Positions 34,863 through 43,822 of a DNA stretch of 64,000 nucleotides are shown here, one piece after another. Below the pieces are notes generated by a model. That model saw only the letters and a program-made list of their open reading frames with translations. It was not told the origin of the DNA and ran no database searches. Position 1 is the stretch's first letter. Each line of letters opens with the position of its first letter. The stretch spans positions 744,001-808,000 of the forward strand of contig NZ_KI391953.1 in assembly GCF_000185725.2 (NCBI RefSeq). The letters are read 5' to 3'. This DNA is from Segniliparus rugosus ATCC BAA-974 (GTDB lineage Bacteria > Actinomycetota > Actinomycetes > Mycobacteriales > Mycobacteriaceae). Both the position numbers and the translations under genes were made by a program.

Positions 34863-35132
34863 TCAGTTGTCGTCGTCGGCGATCCCGGTCCCCCCGGCGG
34901 TCCGCTCGTCGTCGCGGACTCGAGGGGTGACCTTGTTGGGGCCCTGGTTGGTCACCGGGTCGTTGTTGTCGAGGTCGGTGTCGTTGTGCCCGTGGTCGTC
35001 GTCGAAGTGGGCGACGACCACTGTGCTGTGCGCGGGAGCCGCGAGGGCGGCATCGGCGAGACCGCCGAACATGATGGCAAGCGCGAACGACGCGCTGGCG
35101 GCGAGGATCTTCACGATTATTCCTATCGACAT
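34863..35132 (-). CDS. Small secreted protein with acidic tail, unknown
   Basis: An 89-residue protein: signal peptide (VKILAASASFALAIMFGGLADAALAAPA) followed by a hydrophilic Asp/Asn/His-rich tail (HFDDDHGHNDTDLDNNDP). The Asp/His density could bind cations, but no family is recognised. It begins with ATG at 35132, just outside the right end of the element. Confidence 0.55.
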   Translation of the reverse strand: MSIGIIVKILAASASFALAIMFGGLADAALAAPAHSTVVVAHFDDDHGHNDTDLDNNDPVTNQGPNKVTPRVRDDERTAGGTGIADDDN

Positions 35133-35296
35133 GCGTTGACGGGCCGACGTTCCGGCTTACGGCGGGATGATACCGCATCGCACGCGCGTGCGCTGTGCCA
35201 AAGTTTCCAGAAAGGCGCAGGACATCAGCCTGTTCCGGTCTGTTTGGCCTGCGTCCAGGTATGCTCATGGGTCGGTTCAGTTTTGGGAGGCGCAGC

Positions 35297-36988
35297 ATGC
35301 TCGATTTTCTCCGCCGTTGGCTCGACATCGGGGATCCCGTGCGGCCTCGGGGCCGTCTGCCGGAGCTGTTGGCCGAGTATCCGCCGTACCGGGCGCCGTT
35401 CCCCGGCGATCCGAACTCGTTGCGCCTCGCCGAATGCGAGGAGAACCTGCGGTATTTGCTCTCGGCGCGCGAGGAGCGGTTGGCGGTCGTCGGCGGCCTG
35501 CTGCAGGAGTTCGGTTTGGACGCGCGTGCGGGTTTGTCCGAGGAGGATCCGCGCCCGTTCTTGCGGGCGCTCGACCGGTGGGCGCTGGAGGAGTGGCCCT
35601 CGGCCTGGACCCCGGCGTTCCCGTCTCGCTCCGCGGAGCAGCTGTCCAGCCCGAAAGAGGGCGAGCGCATCGCGCTGTCGATGCTGATGGACGTCGCGAT
35701 CCTCCTCGGCGAGATCGTGGTCCGCCGCCGCCCCGACTACGCGTGGCGGCTCGACACGGCCGAGGAGAACCGCGACATGATCAGCCACCGGCGCGTCGTG
35801 GTGGCCAAGCTGCGCGAGGGCCCGGACTGGGCGGGGACCGTGCTCGACTTCGAAAACATCTGTATCAGCGAGTTCGACCGTATCGGGCGCGGCTTGAACT
35901 ATGACGTTCTGGGCCGTCGCGTGCCGGGCACGGGCGCGAAGTACATACCGCCCGCCTATTCCGTGCCGCTCGGGCACATGGCTCAGGTGGCGCTGGAGGG
36001 CGGCTACGATCCGCCCGGCGACCGACGGGCGGCCCTCCCCGTCGAAGGCGCGCCGGAAACCCCGGGCTCGCCGGATCCGGCGAGCCCGCACGTGTACGAC
36101 AAGGCGGAGTACCACGCCCACGTCCTGGCGCACGAGTACGGTTTGGACCCGGAGCAAGCCACCGCGCAGGCCGCTGTGCCGACCGCGTTCTTCTTCGGCT
36201 GGCTCGCGTCGCGCGGCCTGCTCCGCGACGACTGGGCCAAGTCCGCGCGCCAGAGGATCGCCGCGTACAACGAGCGCCGGATCACTGCGGTCGAGCTCTG
36301 GGACTGGTTCGACAGGTGCCTGATCGGCTCCATGCTCAGCGACGAGGGCAACGCGTTCGCCCGCTTTTACTTCCGGTTCGAGGGCGAGCCCGGCTACTAC
36401 GACGATCTCACAGCCGCGCTCGCCGCCGATATGCCCTCGTCCTTCCACGTGCCCTACACCTTCGAGAACCAGGCGCGCGTCGACGCGGTCGTCGACGCGC
36501 GCTACGCGCAATGGCGCGAGCAAGCGCAGAAAGACGGCGCGTTGTCTCTGCCGCCGAACGCGCGGCCCGCGCGGGGTGGCCGCGTGCCGGGGGCGGCGAC
36601 AGGCCGCTCCGCGCGCGTCTCGCTGCGCACGGCGTGCGCGGGCACGGTCCTTGTGTTCATGCTCACCTGGGCGTTCCTCGGCCAGCACCCGCGCGGTGCT
36701 TCGTTCCTCGCGGTGTGCTTCGGCGGGGCGGCGGTGTTCCTGCCCTTGGTGTTCCTGCTCGTGCGGGCGCGTGAAACGCCGGGCGGCGAGTCCCAGAAGG
36801 CGGCCTGCGCGCAAGCTGCGGGGTTGCTGGTCCTCGGGATGCTCGCGTACGTCTGGCCGGCTTGCTCCATGCTGCTCGACGGGCGCGCCGCGCCGCGCAA
36901 GGGCGACTGGGAGTTTTTCGTGCTGGGCGTCGCGTTGTTCGCGGCAGGGGTATGGCGCGCGCCGAAAAGCCCCGCCGTCAAGCGTTGA
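35297..36988 (+). CDS. Unknown protein with possible DUF7832-like domain and C-terminal membrane segments
   Basis: A 563-residue protein. Residues 1-260 are soluble and unassigned. The middle (about 270-430) contains YDKAEYHAHVLAHEYG, AVPTAFFFGWLASRGLL and NAFARFYF, which may correspond to the DUF7832 family often placed near immunity genes; this is tentative. Three or four membrane helices follow (TVLVFMLTWAFLG; VCFGGAAVFLPLVFLLV; AAGLLVLGMLAYVW; FVLGVALFAAGVW). The ATG at 35297 has GGGAGGCG upstream. Confidence 0.55.
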   Translation: MLDFLRRWLDIGDPVRPRGRLPELLAEYPPYRAPFPGDPNSLRLAECEENLRYLLSAREERLAVVGGLLQEFGLDARAGLSEEDPRPFLRALDRWALEEWPSAWTPAFPSRSAEQLSSPKEGERIALSMLMDVAILLGEIVVRRRPDYAWRLDTAEENRDMISHRRVVVAKLREGPDWAGTVLDFENICISEFDRIGRGLNYDVLGRRVPGTGAKYIPPAYSVPLGHMAQVALEGGYDPPGDRRAALPVEGAPETPGSPDPASPHVYDKAEYHAHVLAHEYGLDPEQATAQAAVPTAFFFGWLASRGLLRDDWAKSARQRIAAYNERRITAVELWDWFDRCLIGSMLSDEGNAFARFYFRFEGEPGYYDDLTAALAADMPSSFHVPYTFENQARVDAVVDARYAQWREQAQKDGALSLPPNARPARGGRVPGAATGRSARVSLRTACAGTVLVFMLTWAFLGQHPRGASFLAVCFGGAAVFLPLVFLLVRARETPGGESQKAACAQAAGLLVLGMLAYVWPACSMLLDGRAAPRKGDWEFFVLGVALFAAGVWRAPKSPAVKR

Positions 36989-37043
36989 GCGGCGGAGTGT
37001 CCGGCCGCGGTTGTGCTAGCTTGGAAACGCCTCGACAAGGCGA

Positions 37044-37085
37044 CCGGACGAGCACCGCCGTACCCGGCAGACGACAAGACGGCGC
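37044..37085 (+). ncRNA. Guanidine-III (ykkC-III) riboswitch
   Basis: The 42 bases begin CCGGACGAG, continue with GCCGTACCCGG and end ACAAGACGGCGC. From memory this matches the compact guanidine-III pseudoknot aptamer, whose best-known example is from Thermobifida fusca, almost base for base. The ribosome site GAAGG (37089-37093) starts 4 bases after it and the ATG is at 37101, so guanidinium binding would free or shape translation initiation. The gene downstream is a guanidinium-exporter-type SMR protein, the expected target. Confidence 0.88.
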
Positions 37086-37100
37086 GTAGAAGGTGCAAAC

Positions 37101-37418
37101 ATGTTGTCTTGGTTCGTGCTCGTGGTCTCTGGAGCGTTCGAGGCTGTGTGGGCGGTCGCTCTCTCCAAAACCCAAGGGTTCACCCGGCTGGCCCCGTCGC
37201 TGGTGTTCGCCGCTGCGTTGGCGCTCAGCATGGGCGGCCTCGGCTACGCGTTGCGGCAGTTGCCGCTCGGCACGGCGTACTCGGTCTGGGTGGGGGTCGG
37301 CGCGGCGCTCACCGTCGGCTACGGGATGCTCTTCGGCCTTGAGCCGTACTCGCACGCGAAGGCGTTCTTGATCGCGCTGATCGTCGCCGCGGTGGTGGGG
37401 CTCAAGCTGCTGCATTGA
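37101..37418 (+). CDS. gdx: SMR-family guanidinium exporter (Gdx/SugE type)
   Basis: A 105-residue protein with four membrane helices. The start WFVLVVSGAFEAVWAVALSKTQGF has the central Glu (residue 14) that carries protons and substrate, and the W/S pattern of the Gdx/SugE branch rather than EmrE. GTAYSVWVGVGAALTVGYG follows in helix 3. Gdx proteins work as antiparallel dimers exchanging guanidinium for protons. The guanidine-III riboswitch directly upstream supports this substrate over quaternary ammonium compounds. Confidence 0.9.
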   Translation: MLSWFVLVVSGAFEAVWAVALSKTQGFTRLAPSLVFAAALALSMGGLGYALRQLPLGTAYSVWVGVGAALTVGYGMLFGLEPYSHAKAFLIALIVAAVVGLKLLH

Positions 37419-37425
37419 CGCGGCG

Positions 37426-37566
37426 TCAACGGGCGGGCGCGCTCTGCCCGGCGTGCTGGTTGTTCCCGTTGTTCTCGGCCAGCGCGACAGGGGCCAGCCC
37501 GCTCACTGCCACGGCGGCGAGGACGGCGGACGCGATGATCTTGGTTGCGAGTCGGCGAGGGGACAT
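37426..37566 (-). CDS. 46-residue secreted peptide
   Basis: A short frame with ATG at 37566 preceded by GGAAGGAACGCAC. The peptide starts with a twin-Arg-containing signal (MSPRRLATKIIASAVLAAVA) and a hydrophobic core ending LAPVALA, followed by a 16-residue tail ENNGNNQHAGQSAPAR. The signal-peptide cleavage after ALA is plausible. It converges with gdx, ending 8 bases away. No family is known. Confidence 0.55.
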   Translation of the reverse strand: MSPRRLATKIIASAVLAAVAVSGLAPVALAENNGNNQHAGQSAPAR

Positions 37567-37689
37567 GTGCGTTCCTTCCATGCTGCGGCGAAACCTCGTG
37601 CGGATTCGCCCCTATGACAAGGATGGACCGGAGAGCGAAGCGCAGCCTGCGGTTTTCCTGAGGAAAGCGCGTGGTCTCGCTGGGAATTC

Positions 37690-38130
37690 TCAGCGGCCCC
37701 GGAACGGGACGGGCGGGCCGGACAGCTTGTCGAGCTTGGCGCGCGCCTCGTCGGGGATCGGCGCGGGGCGGCTGTTCTCGTCGATGACGACGATCGTCGT
37801 CGCGGCCACGGCGGTGACCTGTCCGTCAGGGTTCTCGATGGCGTAGGACAGCTCGAAGCTCGAACCGCCGACGCGGCTGGCCCAGATCCAGACCTTCGGA
37901 TCGGCGGTGCTGTAGTGGAGCATCGCGCGATATTCGATCTCCTGCCTGGCGACGAGGACGCGCAAGTCCGTCCACCCCAACTGGTCGAGGAGCAGCCGAC
38001 AGCGGGCCTCTTCGATCAAGCGGAGCGTCGACACGTTGTTGACATGCCCGTACGCGTCCATGTCGCCGAACCGGACCTGGATGGATACGGCGGTCGCTTG
38101 CGGCGGGTAGACGGCGGATGATTCGGTCAC
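37690..38130 (-). CDS. Hotdog-fold acyl-CoA thioesterase (4HBT family)
   Basis: A 146-residue hotdog protein with RFGDMDAYGHVNNVSTLRLIEEAR, the 4-hydroxybenzoyl-CoA thioesterase motif (D-x-x-G-H-V-N-N), then LVARQEIEYRAML. It hydrolyses an acyl-CoA thioester; which one cannot be read. The GTG at 38130 gives the usual length. It lies 41 bases downstream of the glutathione peroxidase gene on the same strand, probably co-transcribed. Confidence 0.85.
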   Translation of the reverse strand: MTESSAVYPPQATAVSIQVRFGDMDAYGHVNNVSTLRLIEEARCRLLLDQLGWTDLRVLVARQEIEYRAMLHYSTADPKVWIWASRVGGSSFELSYAIENPDGQVTAVAATTIVVIDENSRPAPIPDEARAKLDKLSGPPVPFRGR

Positions 38131-38171
38131 GGGGCGCAAGCTTACTGCGAACCGAGGGGGTTCGCCGGGCT

Positions 38172-38684
38172 TCAGGAGCCGAGCAGCCCTTCGATGGCCG
38201 CGATCAGTTCGGGGGCCTGCGGCGGGGTCTTCGGGCGGAACCGGCCCGCCACCGAGCCGTCCGGGGCGATCAGGAACTTCTCGAAGTTCCACTGGACGTC
38301 GCCCGCCTGCCCGTCGGCGTCGGGGGCCTGGGTCAGCTCGGCGTACAGCGGATGCCGCCCCTCGCCGTTGACGTCGGCCTTCTCCAGCAGGGGGAACGTG
38401 ACGCCGTAGGTGGTGGAGCAGAACGTCTCGATCTCCTCCGAGGAGCCGGGCTCCTGGCCCGCGAACTGGTTGCAGGGCACGCCGACGACGGTCAGGGCTC
38501 CGGAGCCGTATTTCTCGGGGCCGTAGTCCTTCGCCAGTTGCTCAAGGCCCTGGTACTGCGGGGTGAGCCCGCATTTGGACGCGACATTGACGACTAGCAC
38601 CGGGCCGGAGGCGCTGGCGAGGTCGCGCAGCGTGGCCGCCTGGCCGCGCAGGGTGGTGAGGGGAAGGTCGAGAAGAGCGCTCAT
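38172..38684 (-). CDS. Glutathione peroxidase family protein
   Basis: A 170-residue thioredoxin-fold peroxidase. The peroxidatic motif NVASKCGLTPQY has Cys (not selenocysteine) near residue 38; GVPCNQFAGQEPGS and VQWNFEKFLIAPDG complete the catalytic Gln and Trp-Asn sites. Non-seleno bacterial forms usually use thioredoxin or mycoredoxin rather than glutathione, which actinobacteria lack. It protects against peroxides in the cytoplasm. Confidence 0.92.
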   Translation of the reverse strand: MSALLDLPLTTLRGQAATLRDLASASGPVLVVNVASKCGLTPQYQGLEQLAKDYGPEKYGSGALTVVGVPCNQFAGQEPGSSEEIETFCSTTYGVTFPLLEKADVNGEGRHPLYAELTQAPDADGQAGDVQWNFEKFLIAPDGSVAGRFRPKTPPQAPELIAAIEGLLGS

Positions 38685-38748
38685 ACCGCCCAGCCTACGC
38701 CGAGAGCCGCGTCGGGGCTTTCGCCCGCCGGTTTTCCTCTGGCTCGGC

Positions 38749-39789
38749 TCAGTAGGCGCTGGCGGGAGCTTTCGCGGCGATGCCGTGCCAGCGTTCGGCC
38801 ACGTCGGGATGCGCCCTGATCCGGGACTTCCACGCGTTCTCGCCGTACGTGCGGAAGATCGGGTTGTCCGGCTCGGGCGGGGCGGGGCGGACGCGTTCGG
38901 CGAGTTCGGCGGGCAGGTCGAGCGCGGGCAGCGTGGAGCCGAGCGCCGGGTTGTAGAAGAACGGGACGGACAAGCGCTCCTCGCCCTCGGCCGGGGCGAG
39001 GACTCGGTGGCGGGTGGCGCGCAGATAGCCGCCGGTCGCCACTTCGAGCAGCTCGCCGATGTTCACGATGAGGGCTCCGGGGACGGTCGGCGCGTCGGTC
39101 CAGCCTTGGCCCGGCACGTCGACCTGCAGCCCGACCGAGCCGGGCGCGCTGGCGAGGAGGGTGAGCACTCCGGAGTCCTTATGCGCGCCGACGCCCTGCC
39201 GGTAGCCGCTCCCGCCTGGATAGCGGACGATTTTCAGCAGGGTCGCGGGCCGGGGGACGTAGCCGTCGGGGTCGGCGGGGCCGGGCTCGGGATAGAAGGC
39301 CCGGTCGAAGGAGCCGGGCTCCGCGCCGAACGAGAGGGCGAGCGCTTCGAGCAGGCTCTGGCCGACCGCGTCGAGGCGCGCGCAGTGCCGCTCGACCGCC
39401 GGGCGCAGTTCGGGCAGCCCCGGCGGCCACTGGTTCGGGCCTTGCAGGTTCCACGAGCCCCGCGCGCCGGGGATCGGGTCGAGGTCGGGGCCGATGTCGA
39501 TTTGCTCACGCCAGTCCACCTGCCCGCCGGTGAGCTCGCCCCCGAGCCGGGTGTAGCCGCGGAAGTGCGGGCTCTGCGCCATGCTGACGGCCGCCTTCTC
39601 CCCGTCGGGCAGCGCGAAGAGGCGCTTGGCCAGGGCGAAGAGCCCGTCCTCCTCGTCCTCGAGGTCGTCCGCGCCGTGCCCGACGAGATAGCAAAACCCG
39701 ACTTCGCGCATGGCCTCTCGCAGCTCGACGGCGAATTCGAGCGGGCGGCCGGCGGCGTCGGCCAGGTCGACAACGGGCAGATTAGCCAT
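38749..39789 (-). CDS. 2-oxoglutarate/Fe(II) oxygenase, isopenicillin-N-synthase family
   Basis: A 346-residue protein with a DIOX_N-type N-terminus (LPVVDLADAAG, GFCYLVGHG) and the double-stranded beta-helix core. Iron ligands are His and Asp in GAHKDSGVLTLL and His in RATRHRVLAP; RLSVPFFYNP supplies the 2-oxoglutarate Arg. The ATG at 39789 is used. It is divergent from the fadE5 gene across a palindromic operator, so the two may be regulated together. Substrate unknown. Confidence 0.88.
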   Translation of the reverse strand: MANLPVVDLADAAGRPLEFAVELREAMREVGFCYLVGHGADDLEDEEDGLFALAKRLFALPDGEKAAVSMAQSPHFRGYTRLGGELTGGQVDWREQIDIGPDLDPIPGARGSWNLQGPNQWPPGLPELRPAVERHCARLDAVGQSLLEALALSFGAEPGSFDRAFYPEPGPADPDGYVPRPATLLKIVRYPGGSGYRQGVGAHKDSGVLTLLASAPGSVGLQVDVPGQGWTDAPTVPGALIVNIGELLEVATGGYLRATRHRVLAPAEGEERLSVPFFYNPALGSTLPALDLPAELAERVRPAPPEPDNPIFRTYGENAWKSRIRAHPDVAERWHGIAAKAPASAY

Positions 39790-39838
39790 GCCTCCATGGT
39801 GCGGCAGCCTCAGTATGTTGTAAACTTGAATACCGTTA

Positions 39839-39854
39839 GTTACTCGCCAGTAAC
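39839..39854. promoter_or_regulatory. Palindromic operator between the oxygenase and fadE5 genes
   Basis: GTTACTCGCCAGTAAC is a near-perfect 16-base palindrome (GTTACT/AGTAAC arms) in the 124-base divergent gap. It resembles TetR-type operators of fatty-acid genes. A similar 16-mer lies at 60148-60163 before an SDR gene. Confidence 0.6.
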
Positions 39855-39913
39855 TTACCATACTCCAAGACCTCGCATCCGATGACTGCGCATCTGACCG
39901 AAAGGCATGCACC

Positions 39914-41749
39914 ATGGGCCACTACAAAGCCAACCTCCGCGACATCGAATTCAATCTCTTTGAGTGCTACGGCCTCGCCGACACCCTCGCCAAGGGCGGC
40001 TACGACGACCTCGACTCCGACGCGGTCCGCGACATCCTGCGCGAGACCCGCAAGCTGGCCGAAGGCCCTCTCGCCGACGCGTGGGTCGGCCCGGACCGCA
40101 ACCCGCCGGTCTACGACCCGGAGACCTTCGAGGCCGAGCTGCCCGAAGAGCTGCAGCGCGCGATCCAGCTGATCGTCGAGTCCGGCGCGCTCCAGCTGAG
40201 CGTGGACCCGGAGCTGGGCGGCATCGCCGCGCCGCGCGCGCTCGGCTGGGCGATCACGGAGATGCTGTGGGGCGCGAACGCCGCCGCGATGTTCTACACC
40301 TGGGGCGTCCCGTTCGCGCAGATCTTCTACAACGTCGCCAGCCCGGAGCAGAAAGAGTGGTGCAAGGTCATCGCCGCCGGGAACTGGGACGCGACGATGG
40401 TGCTCACCGAGGCCGACGCGGGCTCGGACGTGGGCGCGGGCCGCACCAAGGCGACCGAGCAGCCGGACGGCACCTGGCACATCGAGGGCGTGAAGCGCTT
40501 CATCAGCGGCGCGACCTCCGGCGATCTCTTCGAGAACATCTTCCACCTCGTCCTCGCCCGTCCGGTCGGGGCCAAGGGCGGCACGAAGGGCCTCTCGCTC
40601 TTCTTCGTCCCGAAGTACCACTACGACTTCAAGACGCAGACCCGAGGCGAGCGCAACGGCGCTTTCGTCACCAACCTCGAGCACAAGATGGGCATCAAGG
40701 CCTCCACCACCTGCGAGATCGCGTTCGGCCAGCACGGAGTCCCCGCCGTCGGCTGGCTGGTCGGCGACGTGCACAACGGCATCGCGCAGATGTTCGACGT
40801 CATCGAGAACGCCCGCATGACGGTCGGCATCAAGTCCACCGCGACCCTCTCCACCGCGTACCTCAACGCGCTTGAGTTCGCCAAGGAGCGCGTGCAGGGC
40901 TCGGACTTCACCGAGATGATGAACAAGGACGCCCCCCGCGTGACCATCATGCGCCACCCGGAGGTGCGCCGGAGCCTGCTGGAGCAGAAGGCATACGCCG
41001 AGGGCTTGCGCGCCCTGTACCTGCTCACCGCCACCTACCAGGACCCCGCGGCGGCCGAACGCCTCTTCGGCGCGGACAAGGATCTCGCCTACCGGGTGAA
41101 CGACTTCCTCTTGCCGCTGGTGAAGGGCATCGGCTCGGAGCAGGGCTACTCGCACCTGGCCGAGAGCCTGCAGATCTTCGGCGGGTCCGGCTTCCTGCAG
41201 GACTACCCGATCGAGCAGTACATCCGCGACGCGAAGATCGACACTCTCTACGAGGGCACCACGGCGATCCAGTCGCTCGACTTCTTCTTCCGCAAGATCG
41301 TCCGGGACCAGACCGCCGCGATGACCCACATCCTCGGCCAGATCCAGGCGTTCGTGGACTCGGGCGCGGGCAACGGGCGGCTCAAGGACGCCCGCGAGTT
41401 CCTCCGCGCCGCGCTCGCCGACTTCCAGGCCTCGTTCAACGCGCTCGCGGCGATCGGTTTCGCCGCGATGGAGAACCCGACCGAGGGCTACAAGATCGCC
41501 CAGGTCAGCGTGCGGTTCCTGATGGCGGCCGGCGACCTGCTCATCGGCTGGCTGCTCCAGCGCCAGGCGCAGATCGCCATCGAGGCGCTCGACGGCGGGG
41601 CCTCCGGCTCCGACCGGGACTTCTACGAGGGCAAGGTCGCGACCGCGATCTACTTCGCGAAGAACATCCTGCCGAAGAACGCTTCGCTCAAAGGCATCAT
41701 CGAAAACCTGGACAACGATATTATGGAGTTGTCCGAAGCGGCGTTCTGA
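39914..41749 (+). CDS. fadE5: Acyl-CoA dehydrogenase, FadE5 type, copy 1
   Basis: A 611-residue flavoprotein, the exact size of mycobacterial FadE5, that introduces the alpha-beta double bond in beta-oxidation. Characteristic stretches are [15 protein letters not shown] at the start, [71 protein letters not shown] and LYEGTTAIQ (catalytic Glu), ending [11 protein letters not shown]. The ATG is within AGGCATGCACCATG. It runs from the palindromic promoter; copy 2 follows after a large hairpin. Confidence 0.92.
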   Translation: MGHYKANLRDIEFNLFECYGLADTLAKGGYDDLDSDAVRDILRETRKLAEGPLADAWVGPDRNPPVYDPETFEAELPEELQRAIQLIVESGALQLSVDPELGGIAAPRALGWAITEMLWGANAAAMFYTWGVPFAQIFYNVASPEQKEWCKVIAAGNWDATMVLTEADAGSDVGAGRTKATEQPDGTWHIEGVKRFISGATSGDLFENIFHLVLARPVGAKGGTKGLSLFFVPKYHYDFKTQTRGERNGAFVTNLEHKMGIKASTTCEIAFGQHGVPAVGWLVGDVHNGIAQMFDVIENARMTVGIKSTATLSTAYLNALEFAKERVQGSDFTEMMNKDAPRVTIMRHPEVRRSLLEQKAYAEGLRALYLLTATYQDPAAAERLFGADKDLAYRVNDFLLPLVKGIGSEQGYSHLAESLQIFGGSGFLQDYPIEQYIRDAKIDTLYEGTTAIQSLDFFFRKIVRDQTAAMTHILGQIQAFVDSGAGNGRLKDAREFLRAALADFQASFNALAAIGFAAMENPTEGYKIAQVSVRFLMAAGDLLIGWLLQRQAQIAIEALDGGASGSDRDFYEGKVATAIYFAKNILPKNASLKGIIENLDNDIMELSEAAF

Positions 41750-41760
41750 GGCTCCTCTGG

Positions 41761-41803
41761 CGCTTTTGGCCCGACCGCCGCTTGCGCGCTCGGGCCAAAA
41801 GCG
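41761..41803. terminator. Large hairpin between the two fadE5 genes
   Basis: CGCTTTTGGCCCGA at 41761-41774 pairs perfectly with TCGGGCCAAAAGCG at 41790-41803 across a 15-base loop. There is no T-run after it. It may end or weaken transcription between the paralogues or stabilise the upstream message. Confidence 0.6.
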
Positions 41804-41864
41804 TCCAAGGGCAGGGACCAGCTTGTCGGCGCGATTGCACCCACCGTCGAGAAAGGCACGCAGC

Positions 41865-43700
41865 ATGGGCCACTACAAGGCCAACCTCCGCGACATCGAG
41901 TTCAACCTCTTCGAGTGCAACGGCCTGGCCGAGACTCTGAGCGAGGGCGACTACGGCGACCTCGACGCCGACGCGGCCCGCGAGATCCTGCGCGAGACCC
42001 GCAAGATCGCAGAAGGGCCGCTGGCCGACACCTGGGCCCCGGCGGACCGCGAACCGCCGGTCTACGACCCGCAGACGTTCGAGGCCGTGCTGCCCGACGC
42101 GCTCAAGGAGGGCATCAGGCTGGTGCTGGACTCCGGGGTGGCCCAGCTGGGCCTCGACCCGGAGCTGGGCGGCATCCCCGCGCCCCGCTCGCTTGGCTGG
42201 GCCGCGTGGGAGATGATCGGCGGAGCCCACTCCTCGACCTGGTTCTACACGGGCGGCTCCGCGTTCAACAACATCTTCTACCGCCTCGCCACCGAGGAGC
42301 AGAAGCAGTGGTGCAAGGTGATCGCCGAGCAGAACTGGGGAGCCACGATGGTGCTGACCGAGCCGGACGCGGGCTCGGACGTCGGGGCGGGCCGCACCAA
42401 GGCGGCCTTGCAGCCGGACGGCACCTGGCACATCGAGGGCGTGAAGCGCTTCATCACCAGCGCCACCTCCGACGACGTCTTCGAGAACATCTTCCACCTC
42501 GTCCTCGCCCGGCCCGAGGGCGCGAAGGCCGGTACGAAGGGCCTCTCGCTCTTCTTCGTCCCCAAGTGGCATTACGACTTCACGACTCGGACCAAGGGCG
42601 AGCGCAACGGCGTCTTCGTCACCAACGTCGAGCACAAGATGGGCATCAAGGCCTCCACCACCTGCGAGCTGACCTTCGGCCAGCACGGCGTCCCCGCCGT
42701 CGGCTGGCTGGTCGGCGAGGTCCACGACGGCATCGCGCAGATGTTCGACGTCATCGAGAACGCCCGCATGATGGTCGGCATCAAGTCGATTTCGACGCTC
42801 TCCACCGCGTACCTCAACGCGCTTGAGTTCGCCAAGGAGCGCGTGCAGGGCCAGGACATGACCCAGATGCTCAACAAGGAGGCACCGAAGGTCACCATCG
42901 TCCACCACCCCGAGGTGCGCCGGAGCCTGCTGGAGCAGAAGGCATACGCCGAGGGCCTGCGCGCCCTGTACCTGCTCACCGCCACCTACCAGGACGCGGC
43001 GGCGGCCGAACGCCTCTTCGGCGCGGACAAGGATCTCGCCTACCGGGTGAACGACTTCCTCTTGCCGCTGGTGAAAGGGGTCGGCTCGGAGCAGGGCTAC
43101 GCCCACCTCGCGGACGCGCTGCAGATCTTCGGCGGGTCCGGCTTCCTGCAGGACTACCCGATCGAGCAGTACATCCGCGACGCGAAGATCGACACCCTCT
43201 ACGAGGGCACCACGGCGATCCAGGCTTTGGACTTCCTGTTCCGCAAGATCGTGCGGGACCAGTCCGTGGCGCTGAACCACATCCTCGGCCAGATCCAGTC
43301 ACTCGTGGACTCGGACGCGGGCAACGGGCGGCTCAAGGAGGCCCGCGAGTTCCTGCGCGTCGCGCTCGGGGACTTCCGCGACGTCTTCGGCGCGCTCGGC
43401 GGCTACCTCTTCGCCGCGGCCGAGAACCCGTCGGAGGCGTACAAGCTCGGCCAGGCCAGCGTGCGGTTCCTGATGGCGGCCGGCGACTTGCTCATCGGAT
43501 GGCTGCTGTTGCGCCAGGCGCAGATCGCCCTCGCGGCCCTCGACGGAGCCCCGTCGGAGGCGGACCGGGATTTCTACGAGGGCAAGGTCGCGACGGCCGT
43601 CTTCTTCGCGAAGAACATCCTGCCCAAGCTCTCCTCGCTCAAGACGATTGTCGCGAGCCTGGACAACGACATCATGGCGTTGCCGGAGTCCGCGCTCTAA
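41865..43700 (+). CDS. Acyl-CoA dehydrogenase, FadE5 type, copy 2
   Basis: A 611-residue tandem paralogue of the preceding gene with all the same motifs ([60 protein letters not shown]). The two share long runs of identical DNA in the central and C-terminal halves and differ more in the first 150 residues and the tail ([11 protein letters not shown]), so they may prefer different acyl chains. ATG at 41865 follows GAGAAAGG. Confidence 0.92.
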   Translation: MGHYKANLRDIEFNLFECNGLAETLSEGDYGDLDADAAREILRETRKIAEGPLADTWAPADREPPVYDPQTFEAVLPDALKEGIRLVLDSGVAQLGLDPELGGIPAPRSLGWAAWEMIGGAHSSTWFYTGGSAFNNIFYRLATEEQKQWCKVIAEQNWGATMVLTEPDAGSDVGAGRTKAALQPDGTWHIEGVKRFITSATSDDVFENIFHLVLARPEGAKAGTKGLSLFFVPKWHYDFTTRTKGERNGVFVTNVEHKMGIKASTTCELTFGQHGVPAVGWLVGEVHDGIAQMFDVIENARMMVGIKSISTLSTAYLNALEFAKERVQGQDMTQMLNKEAPKVTIVHHPEVRRSLLEQKAYAEGLRALYLLTATYQDAAAAERLFGADKDLAYRVNDFLLPLVKGVGSEQGYAHLADALQIFGGSGFLQDYPIEQYIRDAKIDTLYEGTTAIQALDFLFRKIVRDQSVALNHILGQIQSLVDSDAGNGRLKEAREFLRVALGDFRDVFGALGGYLFAAAENPSEAYKLGQASVRFLMAAGDLLIGWLLLRQAQIALAALDGAPSEADRDFYEGKVATAVFFAKNILPKLSSLKTIVASLDNDIMALPESAL

Positions 43701-43764
43701 AAATTCGCTCTAAAAATTTTTGGACAGGCCAGATCCTCTCCGGCATGTTATATTGAAACGCCTG

Positions 43765-43781
43765 TTGAAAACAGTTTTCAA
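43765..43781. promoter_or_regulatory. Zur-type zinc operator
   Basis: TTGAAAACAGTTTTCAA is a perfect palindrome around a central A. It matches the GAAAA-N3-TTTTC core of actinobacterial Zur boxes. It lies 11 bases after a TATATT -10-like element (43749-43754) and 42 bases before the first gene of a zinc ABC operon, so Zur would block initiation when zinc is plentiful. Confidence 0.78.
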
Positions 43782-43822
43782 TAAGCGCGATTTTCGATGA
43801 ACGACGTGTGAAAGGGACGAGA

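Noticed and set aside
29500-34900. tRNA gene as integration target
   Set aside because: No cloverleaf or conserved tRNA loops were found near either end; the repeated core is in a protein gene.
37005-37085. Guanidine-I or mini-ykkC (guanidine-II) riboswitch
   Set aside because: The CTAG start and long multi-helix layout of guanidine-I and the paired ACGR hairpins of guanidine-II are absent; the guanidine-III pattern fits fully.
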